Part shown: in pieces, positions 10,355-19,142 of the stretch | How the letters are laid out: each line of letters opens with the position of its first letter | Position numbering within the stretch: position 1 is the stretch's first letter | Assembly: GCF_029867415.1 (NCBI RefSeq) | Contig: NW_026706260.1 | Location: 167,775-231,774, forward strand | DNA: 64,000 nt | DNA from: Vicia villosa | Taxonomy: Eukaryota; Streptophyta; Magnoliopsida; Fabales; Fabaceae | Direction: 5' to 3' | Made by a program: the position numbers and the translations under genes | Notes under the pieces: generated by a model | The model's database searches: none | What the model saw: the letters and a program-made list of their open reading frames with translations, nothing else | What the model was told of the DNA's origin: nothing

Positions 10355-11437
10355 TGTTAGAACAAGAATTGTTCTGATCAATATTCTTAGTTTTGATGAT
10401 AACAATGTATATGAATTTTTCTTAAGACAATGCGGTACTCTAATCCTATGCAATTTCCATTTCAGGAAATATATAAAGAGTATGCACAAAATCAGCGCAA
10501 GAAGCACTGACTCAGAAGGTTCAGTATGCAACATCAGAACATGCTCTCGCAAGACATCAGAAGATGGACAAGCAGAATCAGAACATGGTCTATTGAAGCA
10601 TCAGAAGAACTTGAGATCAGAAGCAGAAGCACTGAAGTTCTCATGGTATCACGCTAGAAGCACTTCAAGGTCAGAAGACAAGAAGATGCTCTGCACCAAG
10701 CTGTTTGACTTTGATTAATTCAAACGATGTATCTACAAACATCAGATCAGAAGCAAGTACAAGATGTCAGGCTACGCTGACTGACAAAAGGAACGTTAGA
10801 AGCTATTAAAGGCAAAGTCAGTAAAAGCAGCAAAAGCAAGGCTCGAGGTAGTTGACAAAAGAGTGAAACATTAAATGCAATGCTGTACGGATCAAGCAAC
10901 ACATTAAATGCTCCCAACGGTCATCTTCTCAAAACGCCTATAAATAGTGAAGTTCTGATCAGAAACAAGGTTACAACACTTAACGCAAACAACTCTGCTC
11001 AAACTTGCTGAAACGCTGCTGAATCAAAAGCTATCAAACTTCATCTTCAAACTCACTTCATTGTAATATCTTAGTGAGATTTAAGCTTAGAACTTAAGAG
11101 AAATATCACAGTTGTGATTATAGCTTATTAAGAAGCATTGTAATACTCTTGTAAGAATTTGTTTACATTCATTTGTAAAAGGTTCCTAGAGTGATCAAGG
11201 TGTGATCAGAATACTCTAGAAGACTTAGAGGGTATCTAAGTGGAAAACCATTGTAATCAAGATTGATTAGTAGATTAAATCCTTAGGTGAGGTAAATCAC
11301 TCTAAGGGGGTGGACTGGAGTAGTTTCGTTAACAACGAACCAGGATAAAAATCATTGTGCAATTGTTTTTATCTTAAGAGTTTTTAAAGTCACACTTATT
11401 CAAAACCCCCCCTTTCTAAGTGTTTTTCTATCCTTCA
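10355..11437 (+). repeat. 3' LTR of element C
   Basis: The LTR is 1083 bp with TG...CA ends and a TATAAATA at 10939-10946. It is nearly identical to 5446-6532 apart from scattered substitutions and a shorter C run, so the insertion is fairly recent. It is followed by the target duplicate TACAA (11438-11442). Confidence 0.93.
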
Positions 11438-11442
11438 TACAA

Positions 11443-11905
11443 TTGGTGTAGAGGTTTAGATCATCCGGGGTTCAGGCTTCAGGAACGTGTCTAGCGTAGA
11501 TTTTCAGAAGTCCGGGGTTCAGGCTTCTAGAACGTATCTGATAGAGAGTTTCAGAAGTCTGGGGGTGAAGCTTCCAGAAGGTGCATCTGATGGAGGATCT
11601 CAGAATATTCGGGGTTCATGCTTCCGGAATGTATATCTGATAGAGAGTTTTAGAAGTTTGGGGGTCAAGCTTCCAGAAGGTGCATCTGATGGAGGATCTC
11701 AGAATATCCGTGGTTCATGCTTCCGGAATGTATATCTGATAGAGAGTGTCAGAAGTCTGGGGGTCAAGCTTCCAGAAGGTGTATCTGATAGAGAATTTCG
11801 GAATATCCGGGGGTCATGCTTCCGGAATGTATATCCGTTAGAGTATTTTAGAATATCTGGGGGTCATGCTTCTAGAATGTATATCTGATAGAGATTGATT
11901 TGTTG
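11443..11905. repeat. Right part of the element B tandem array (49/50-bp units, 99-bp dimers)
   Basis: About nine units alternate between two variants of 49 and 50 bp. Each has a core of TCCGG-(11 nt)-CCGGA or TCTGG-(11 nt)-CCAGA, and the loop usually ends AAGCTT or ATGCTT. Because the dimer is 99 bp, a 133-codon frame happens to stay open. I regard that ORF as a by-product. Arrays at this place are typical of Tat/Ogre 3' regions. Confidence 0.85.
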
Positions 11906-14033
11906 ACAATATTTGTCTGACCAGTTGGTCGACCTAAAAGGCAGAGTCGGTTTTATGCAATGTCATGATGCATGTAATACATTATGCGAAGAAGTTCTCG
12001 AAATAAATGAGAATCTTTGCATATTATGTTTGTATTCACCATGATACAATATATGACGCATGGAGGTATGCATGTAGATGCATGATGTATGGATATATGT
12101 ATGTAGATGCCTGTTGATAGCCCTGTATAGTAGCTTTTTGCTGGGAAATTAAATCCCTGTTTGTTGGCAATCATGGTTGTACTGGGGATCCCTGACTTCT
12201 GTTCGAGGATATCCAACTGGGGATTTTTGATCTCCGTTTGGGGATGCCAGTAACTTGAATGATCTTCCCTTGATGTTCCCTGACTGGGGATAAGAGAGAT
12301 GAACAAACCTCCGATGTACTATCTGACCAAGCTCAGCTGTGAGTGCCAACCTTTACTGAGGATAGTGAGTCTGAATAAACCCTGTTTGGAGAAAAGGAAA
12401 GTATTGGGGATCTTGGAGATGTAGGTCCCATTGGGGATTAAGTCTCTGTTGGGGAGAGATTATTTGAATATAGCTTCTTGAGGATTACTCTACGGGGATA
12501 GACGACTCGAGCATTACCCTAGTTGTTTTAATAACTAGTTTTCTGAGAGTGTCACTGCATAGCTTTGCCACAACCAGTAAGGACTTTTGAATAGATTTGC
12601 CTCGTGAAGGCCTTCTAAGATATATTACTATAGGTGACTTTCCCCAGTATCATCAAATTTAGTAACAGTGACCCTGACTGATCGGGAAGTATCTTCAAAC
12701 ATGCTTGAGTGAATGCCCCTGATCGTTCGACGCTCTTGAGAGATTCTTCTAATCTTGACCTGATTGCCCCAGATCGATTAGAAAAATCATGCCACGCCCC
12801 TTGTATACATTGGCTTCTAACCAACTTAGTTAGGTGTAGGAGATATTACTTATGAAGTGGTTTTGTCTGTCGGGAGAACTTTTAGTCATTTGTCACACCC
12901 TGTGCAGATTCTTCCTGATGCTAAACATTTGAAAGTATGTAGAAGAATATGTTTAATAATGGACTCATAAGATACGATGCATATGTCTGTCTTGAAGTTT
13001 TAAAAAACATTTTAATAAAATAAAAGGTGTAAGAGCGTGATATTTGTAGAAACATGATATCAACTCAGCATTTAGGTAGACCTTAAGGAGTCGGGATACC
13101 TTTTTTGGTAATATTATGCTTTCGAACTAACTATGCTTCAGTTAGGACTTTTAAGGGTTGTAACATGGCTTGTTTCACGGTTTAAGAAACAAAGGATAAA
13201 GGCTCGAAGTATATTTGTACCCATCCCCATCTTCGTCGTGTACTTCTTCGATCCTATACTCAGTTAACTTATGCGTTTAAGCTTCAAAAGATTTTGGAAT
13301 TGTAACACTGACATTGGCGAGGGTTTCAAAACCTAAAGTTTATTTGATAAGGCTGTCATCATTTTGGTAACATTTCTCTTTTGTCAAGGATTTATAGCAT
13401 TCTCTTTTTTTACTTTGTTATCCCTAACTTTTGCCTGAACTGTTTATTTTGAGACTACAGTCAGCGGGATGTCTTAATTTTTCCTAAGTCTCCTTCATAG
13501 ATTTTGACTTAGCGGGCCTTGCTTTTGATAGATATTCACTGCCTGATTTGATGATTATAGGAACTCATCACTAATGGTGTAAAAGAAACAATGAGTTAAC
13601 TGAGTAACTACCCTGCCCCGGGTTATGATTAAGGGTTTAATTTGTACCAGAAAGAAAACTCATACTTCTTAGGCTCAAAGGGGTTGACTAGGGATTATCA
13701 TCCTTATATCTCCATTGTTTAGGAATTGAAACAATGCATGTACATTGTCAGTATAGTCTGTTTAAAAGCATTACCGTATGAGGTCACAATATCATTTTCG
13801 TCATCCTCCCTCAAAAGGCATATAACTTAGTAGAAGTTAAATATCACAAACAGAAACAAAGTAAAGACACAATTGAAATGAGTGATAGCGAAAGAAATGA
13901 TTCAAGACAAACATATGTAATGCATTAATGATGATTATTAAAGCAAATAACGTCTGTCATAAGTCCAATGTTTAAACAAACAGAAAAGAAATTGCTAATG
14001 AAAGCAAAACTAATGATCCAGCAATCCATCCTT
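11906..14033 (-). other. 3' untranslated region of element B
   Basis: No coding sequence is supported. Blocks are homologous to G (34900-35600, opposite strand), H (50780-51600) and I (62340-62650 and 63100-63260). Examples are CCCTGCCCC with a flanking CAAAGG block, a TTCACGGTTTaaGAAACAAAGGAT-like block, and CCGATGnACTATCTGACCAAG. Two long-armed hairpins lie at 13435-13464 and 13484-13512. Confidence 0.7.
13435..13512 (-). repeat. Two conserved hairpins in the element B 3' region
   Basis: The first is CTGA(A)CTG at 13435-13442 with CAGTCAG at 13458-13464 (7 bp with one bulged A). The second is CTAAGTC at 13484-13490 with GACTTAG at 13506-13512 (7 bp, 15-nt loop). On the sense (minus) strand each is preceded by CCCGC. 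After the arm, the first is followed by GGCAAAAG and the second by a shorter G-A-rich stretch. Counterparts occur in G and I. Confidence 0.65.
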
Positions 14034-15410
14034 CTAGCCATCCACATCATTAGAAATCTTGTTAAGATTAGGCATGGGAGTGGTGATCACGTTAGGTTTT
14101 GCAGGAGGGTCGAACTCAATTTCCCCAGCATCGATCATATCTTGAATCTTATTCTTCAATGTCCAACAATTGTTAGTGTCATGTCCAGGACTATTTGAGT
14201 GATATGCACACCTCGCATTGGGATTATAGCAAGGAGAGGAAGTGTTGGGATTTGGATGAGGAGCTATCTGTGTAAGTAGCTCTGCTTTCAACAAGTATTG
14301 CAATGCTTGAGTCAAAGACATGTTGATCTTAGTTAACTATCTTTTGGGTGCGCCTTGTTTACGCTGGTTGCCCTGTTGTTGTACCAACGCTTGATTAGAG
14401 ACCAGGATTGCCCCAAAAGTGTTGGATTCATTCTTCCCATTATACGGTTTCTTTGTAGTATTGGAGGACGCAGCCACCAGAATCTTACCACTTCAAATAC
14501 CGTTTTCCACACGTTCTTCAGTCAATAATAAGTCAGTGAAACCAGATGACAAACTTCCCAGCAGATGACTATAAAAAGGACCAGTCACCGTACTCATAAA
14601 CATATCAACCAATTCCCTGTCAGCTAAAGGAGGTTGAACTCTGCCTTTCATGTCTCTCCATTTCTGAGCATACTCTTTGAAGCTTTCTTTAGGTCCCATG
14701 GACATGCCTTATAGTTGCATACGGGTTGGCGCGAGGTGAGTATTGTACTGATATTGCTTGTAGACAGCAGCAGCCAAGTCTTCCCAAGTATGAATGTTGG
14801 TACCTTTCAGTTGATAGTACCATTCCAGTTGTGTTCCTGTCAGACTTTCTTGAAAGAAATGGATCCAGAGCTTCTTGTTAGCAGTGTGAGGCTGAATCTT
14901 CCTAAAAAAGGATCTCAGATGCAGCTTGGGACAAGACACACCATCATATTTAGCAAAGGTTGGAGTCTTGAATTTGGGAGGGATGACCACCCCTGAGATA
15001 AGTCCCAGCTCTTCAAAATCTAGCCCAAGTACCTTTTGAATTTCCATGGCTTTCATACGCTCTTCTAGCAACTTGTATTTGTCATCAGGGTATTCATCCT
15101 CATAATAGCAATCCTTTTCTTCCTCAGAGGGTTGAACATAATCACGGTTACTTTTCACGTCAGTCTTGACGCTAGCATCATCATCTTGATCATTGTTATT
15201 GTCTTCTGGAATTTCTACTTCTTTGGTTGCCTTAGCGGGACCTCTGAATCTTCTTCCCAATCGGATGGCACTAACTGATCTTTTGGGCTTCTTCTCCTTC
15301 TTGGTTAACAAGGTTTTCGTCTCGTCTTGCCCCTTGGCCAAATTCAGAATCAACGCTTGGAACTGGGCATTCTGAGCCTGAAGGACTTTAACTGATTGTT
15401 CGAGATCCAT
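14034..15410 (-). pseudogene. gag of element B, one frame with three nonsense codons
   Basis: A single minus-strand frame of 459 codons runs from an ATG at 15410 to TAG at 14034-14036. It is broken by TAA 14709-14711, TGA 14493-14495 and TAG 14337-14339, without any frameshift. Domains in order are an N-terminal coiled-coil-like stretch (LEQSVKVLQAQN...), a charged linker, a Retrotrans_gag-type capsid region with a KTPTFAKYDG motif and a WRDM block after SFKEYAQ, then a CHHC knuckle C-X2-H-X5-H-X4-C at about 14168-14212. The gags of G and H are clear relatives. The frame ends without any protease or RT following, so the element was gag-only. The lack of frameshifts suggests that decay by point mutation came late. 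Confidence 0.85.
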
Positions 15411-16510
15411 TTATGCTAAAATAAATAGCGAGAAGATGAGAAACCTGTATTAAGAAGCCTTCTATGCGATGTTATGAATGCAGATACAACATTTTCAAGG
15501 ATCTTTAGGGACTTTAGTTTGCAACTTTAGAAAATGAGTTGGTCGCATCTTTGTCTGAATAACTTTCATTTTGGATGTCCTTCTATGAGAATCAAGCTCA
15601 CCATATCGAGTGGGTCATCGCCTCAGACTCGGGATACTTGTACTTCTGAATTTGAAGGCATATGGCTAGAGGAAAATAAATCCTCTTGCCTCTGATAGGT
15701 ATGTACTTTTGCATCTGAAGACATATGGCGAGAGGAAAATAAGTCTTCTTGTCCCTTGATAGGAATTCAGTCCTTAATGATAGCACCTGAAATTATGCGC
15801 CCTAAATTCCTAAGATCCTTGAAAGGGTTAGTCAATATGCTATGTTATGATGTCATGATGTCATGCAAATGTTATGCATTAGGCAAAGCATAAGGTAATA
15901 AGGACGAGTAAGTCCTACAACCAAAAACTGCAAGGAAATCAAGTGGTTAAATAACAATCAAGTCACACAAGTGTTCTTAGGTTTAAAGGCTTGCATGAAG
16001 TCTAAAGGTAGATACCTTCCCCACTGAAGTTTAGTTGGTTCAACCCGTCCTAAAATAGTAACCGGGTTCCAGGGAGCTCATATCACGGATCTTTCTCGAA
16101 AGTATTATCTCAGTTAGCGCTCGAATGGCTGACCAAAAACATCTTGAAAGATTGATCTTAATGAGTGTAGCATCGAGTATCAACCAGCTTCAGTCAGGAA
16201 TCCAAAGCCAACCATCTCGCTACTTCCTATTGGCCAAAGTCAAGTTCAACTAGGGTTCTAAGGGCAAATTAGTGCTTAATGACACCACGCGGTAGCCAAA
16301 TGTCTTCTCGATCATATTCAACCATATCGATACATGTCGTACAGTCTCCTTGGTCCATTGCCACATACTTAAGGTATCTCGAGATTCGGGTTATAATCTT
16401 TCACACAATAACAAACCCAAGAATTAACCTTAAAAATAAAGCAAGCAAATCAAAAAATTTACAAAAATGGAAGTGAACTAAAACTCTAAGGTAACCCCTC
16501 TTTTTTAAGC
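15411..16510 (-). other. Leader between primer site and gag of element B
   Basis: No coding sequence is supported. A short imperfect duplication lies at 15650-15770, where GGCATATGGCTAGAGGAAAA and GACATATGGCGAGAGGAAAA recur about 67 bases apart. I see no match to the leaders of G or H by eye. Confidence 0.5.
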
Positions 16511-16529
16511 ATCCCCAGCAGAGTCGTCA
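16511..16529 (-). promoter_or_regulatory. Primer binding site of element B (tRNA-Arg type)
   Basis: Minus-strand TGACGACTCTGCTGGGGAT starts four bases inside the 5' LTR end. It is complementary to the 3' end of the plant tRNA-Arg of the GACTCCG...CGGAGTCGCCA type with two mismatches. This is the primer class described for Ogre elements. Confidence 0.7.
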
Positions 16530-16533
16530 GTTC

Positions 16534-17805
16534 TGTAACACGGTGGGAGAACTGACTTTCTTAAATGTGCGGATAGCAAGAGTTGCCACCGACTTTTATT
16601 TTATCCAATTTTTGGCCTCAATCTTGTATCTTTCTCTCTCCACGAATTTTATTCAAATATTTGGCCCTTTTGATTGATTAAATTTGATTGGAAATCAAAT
16701 CTTTGATTAAAAACTAATTTTCACATGTATATGATTTATTCATATTTAAATGAATTAAAATTCAAATAAATAAGACAAATATTATAAAAATAACATAACT
16801 AGTTTAAATACCATTATAAAGCCCATAGACATGTTTAAAATCCACATTTTAGGCCCATTGATCCAAAAAGTCCATTTTGCTCATATTGACTTTTGTGCAT
16901 TTCTCCAAAATTGACCAACTTTAGAAAACTATAACTCCCTCAATATTTATCATATGAAGGTTTTCTAGGACTTTTTGGAAAGCCCAAGATATCCTCTACA
17001 AGCCACTTTGGAACCTTTTTTGCATTTGGATATTTTATCTTAATTAGATTGGCCTTGACAAAAAATAGCTTTTGGTGGACTTCTAAAAAGACCTGTAATG
17101 TTTGAATTCATATCTTCAAAATGAAGCATTTTTGGCCTTTTTTGCATTTGGATATTTTATCTTAATTAGACCGGCCTTGACAAAAAACAGCTTTTGGTGG
17201 TCTTCTAAAAAGACCTGTGATGTTTGAATTCATATCTTCCAAATGAAGCATTTTTGGCCTTGCTCTATGGGAGACAAAGTTGTAGAGAATTCAATTTCCT
17301 TCAAAATTAACTTTGGTTGGGAAATTTCTAATGAACCATGTGAAAGTTATGGTTGGTCAAAGTTTAGTTGACTTTTAGTCTAAAAACCCTAATTTAGAAG
17401 CTTTGAGTTTTGTTAATTTCTGAACTTTTCTTGATAAATCATTATCAACCCTTGATCAAATGATGAATATAACCTCAAAAGTTGACGTTGACCAAAAATC
17501 AGGATTTTTGACTGCATGTTGACCACATTTGACTTTTAGGTCAAACTAGTCGACCGTTGATCATTTGATCTTTTGACTGAGCAAACTTGTATTGTGACGC
17601 TTGAAACTTGGCATGAGGATTCTTTGAAGCATATGGGAAGCACGAGTTCCTCTTGAGTCCTTGGAAGTCCAAATTCCTTGAGAGAAGTCAAAACCCTAGT
17701 TGGAGGCTTGTTGTTTAGGAGATAAATAAGTGTGCCCAATTCTTGTGTAGTCTTGAGCAGTTGAAGAAATGTTGAAATATAATGGGCAAATTTTGGGGTA
17801 TGACA
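16534..17805 (-). repeat. 5' LTR of element B (1272 bp)
   Basis: On the minus strand it starts TGTCATACCCCAAAATTTG (17805) and ends CCACCGTGTTACA (16534). U3 matches the 3' LTR of B. It lacks the 1.4 kb or more found between U3 and U5 in the 3' LTR, so it carries a large internal deletion. It also contains a 122-bp tandem duplication. A PBS-like GGTGGCAACTCTT lies at 16578-16590. Confidence 0.8.
17014..17257. repeat. 122-bp tandem duplication inside the element B 5' LTR
   Basis: Copies at 17014-17135 and 17136-17257 both run from CCTTTTTTGCATTTGG to GAAGCATTTTTGG with a few differences. The 3' LTR has this segment once (about 4428-4550). Confidence 0.85.
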
Positions 17806-18094
17806 TTGCTTTTGTTTACTTTTCCCGCATTTTACTTTCCGCACCCAAAACCAAACTAAGAAGGATTGAAACTAATGAACGATAGTTTTTCCCTCTCACT
17901 AATCCCTGTGGAGACGATACGATATAACCTATATCACCCGGTAATAATATACCTATTACTTTTTGCTTTCCGCTTTACCGCTTTAACAAAATGGTGCCAT
18001 TGCCGGGGATTGGTGTTGATGTTATCTACATCGCGATAGTTTAGCTTTATAAGCAAGACTATTTAACTTTAACTTGCAGGATGAGGTAACCTCT
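17806..18094 (+). mobile_element. Element D: fragment of an LTR end plus tRNA-Asp primer site
   Basis: A short relic between B and E. It contains an LTR-end-like sequence (CCCTGTGGAGACGATACG, typical of plant Ty3/gypsy U5) ending CTTTAACA at 17988. This is followed by TGGTGCCATTGCCGGGGA (17992-18009), which is the tRNA-Asp primer site with two mismatches, then leader sequence to 18094. Athila-like Ty3 elements use this primer. B and E seem to have landed on either side of it. Confidence 0.6.
17992..18009 (+). promoter_or_regulatory. tRNA-Asp-type primer binding site of element D
   Basis: TGGTGCCATTGCCGGGGA, three bases after an LTR-like CA end. It matches the complement of tRNA-Asp 3' end CCCCGGCAACGGCGCCA except for two transitions. 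Confidence 0.7.
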
Positions 18095-19058
18095 TGTTGG
18101 CTGAGGATTTCGTTTAGAAAGAATATCCTTTGGAGAGTTACAATTCGAAGGAAGATGGTTACTGATGACCATTTCTGAGTTTAAAAAATGGCTACTGATG
18201 GCCATGTTTCGAGAATGTTGGTTTGAGTTGGAGTAAAGATGGTTAGACTTGGAGCTAATTCGAAGAAGGTTATCTTTAAAGACTTGAACGTTTTTTTGCG
18301 AAATACGTAAAGTACTGAAGCTTAACGTGTTTTCGTAGCATTCTCAATTCTGATCACGTTGCCACGCGTCAAAAGAGGATTCAGGCGGGAGGATTTGAAT
18401 TTCAAAGTAGTTTGTGTAACTGCACAAAGACAGATGGCATCCCAGGGATTCCCGTGGGCAACATGGCATTAGATTCGTGTAGGACCGTTAGGGTCGAATT
18501 TAGTATAAATAAGGGTCTTAATGTTAGGATTCCGTGTGTTCATTTTGTACAAATCACTCAAGTATCAAGTGTTTAGAGAACGAGTTCGCTGAGAAATGTA
18601 CGTATGACACCAACACCAGTTTAATACATTTGTATTTTTCTTTATTCAAGCATCTTTTCATTATTACTGCTTTCATTTGCTTCCTGTTATTTACATTCCT
18701 GCACTTTTTTATTTCGTCTAACTTTCATTTCGAAGCACTTTATATTTATGCATTTTACATTCTTACACGTTACATTCCTGCACTTTTACATTTCTGCAGT
18801 TTATACGCCTTTATTTATATTTCTTCGTCGAAAGACATACTTATGTGCATAACAAGTGTTGTTTTTAAGTAAACATTCACATGATCATATCATAAACAAG
18901 TTTTCTCGAAGCCAGAACGAACAAGCATGAATCAAATCATATCGAAAGACAATTGTTTGACTATGTCCTAGGATCAATCTAGTCGATCCTGCGAGTAACC
19001 AAAGTATATTTTATAGTTTAGAGGACTAGCGGTTGTTTACCGGAAATCACCGTAAACA
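18095..19058 (+). repeat. 5' LTR of element E (about 964 bp)
   Basis: The right end (ACCGTAAACA at 19058) is well placed next to the primer site. The left end is inferred from the first TG after element D. TATAAATA lies at 18504-18511, and the U5 part is T/C-rich with repeated ACATTnCTGCACTTT-like words (18744-18810). Confidence 0.6.
18504..18511 (+). promoter_or_regulatory. TATA box of the element E LTR
   Basis: TATAAATA followed by AGGG in the middle of the LTR. It is the only good TATA box in this LTR on the plus strand. Confidence 0.65.
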
Positions 19059-19060
19059 AA

Positions 19061-19079
19061 TTGGCACGCCCAGTGGGAC
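19061..19079 (+). promoter_or_regulatory. Primer binding site of element E
   Basis: TTGGCACGCCCAGTGGGAC begins two bases after the LTR CA end. The form is typical of Ty3/gypsy Tat-type primer sites. I do not assign the tRNA. Confidence 0.6.
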
Positions 19080-19142
19080 AGTGTCAAACAGATTGTTATT
19101 AATTGATTGTTTTGTTTTGTCTAGAAAATATCAAGACCTTGT

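Larger units (their letters stand above)
5446..11437 (+). mobile_element. Element C: complete non-autonomous Sirevirus-type element, TSD TACAA
   Basis: The element is 5992 bp long with TG...CA LTRs of 1087 and 1083 bp that are nearly identical. It is flanked by perfect 5-bp duplicates TACAA (5441-5445 and 11438-11442). It has a primer site close to initiator-tRNA-Met, a truncated gag, a long accessory ORF, internal PPT copies and a PPT at the 3' LTR. There is no protease, integrase, RT or RNase H: gag runs into the accessory ORF across a deletion at about 7195-7206. The intact ends and target duplication show it was mobilised in trans. It sits in the tandem repeats of element B. Confidence 0.92.
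2614..17805 (-). mobile_element. Element B: old gag-only Ogre-like Ty3/gypsy element, minus strand
   Basis: Read on the minus strand the order is 5' LTR (16534-17805), tRNA-Arg-type primer site (16511-16529), leader, broken gag (15410-14034), long 3' untranslated region, tandem repeats (11905-11443 and 5445-5290, split by element C), PPT (about 5108-5094) and 3' LTR (5093 downward). No protease, RT, RNase H or integrase coding is present, so this is a non-autonomous element. The gag-downstream region is homologous to that of elements G and H, and the LTR U3 and 3' region are homologous to element I. Element A seems to interrupt the 3' LTR. The candidate target duplication at the 5' end is TTGCT (17806-17810), unconfirmed at the other end. 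Confidence 0.75.

Noticed and set aside
11487..11888. 133-codon frame encoding a repeated 33-residue peptide
   Set aside because: It is produced by the 99-bp dimer structure of a non-coding tandem array in element B and runs against the element's sense strand.
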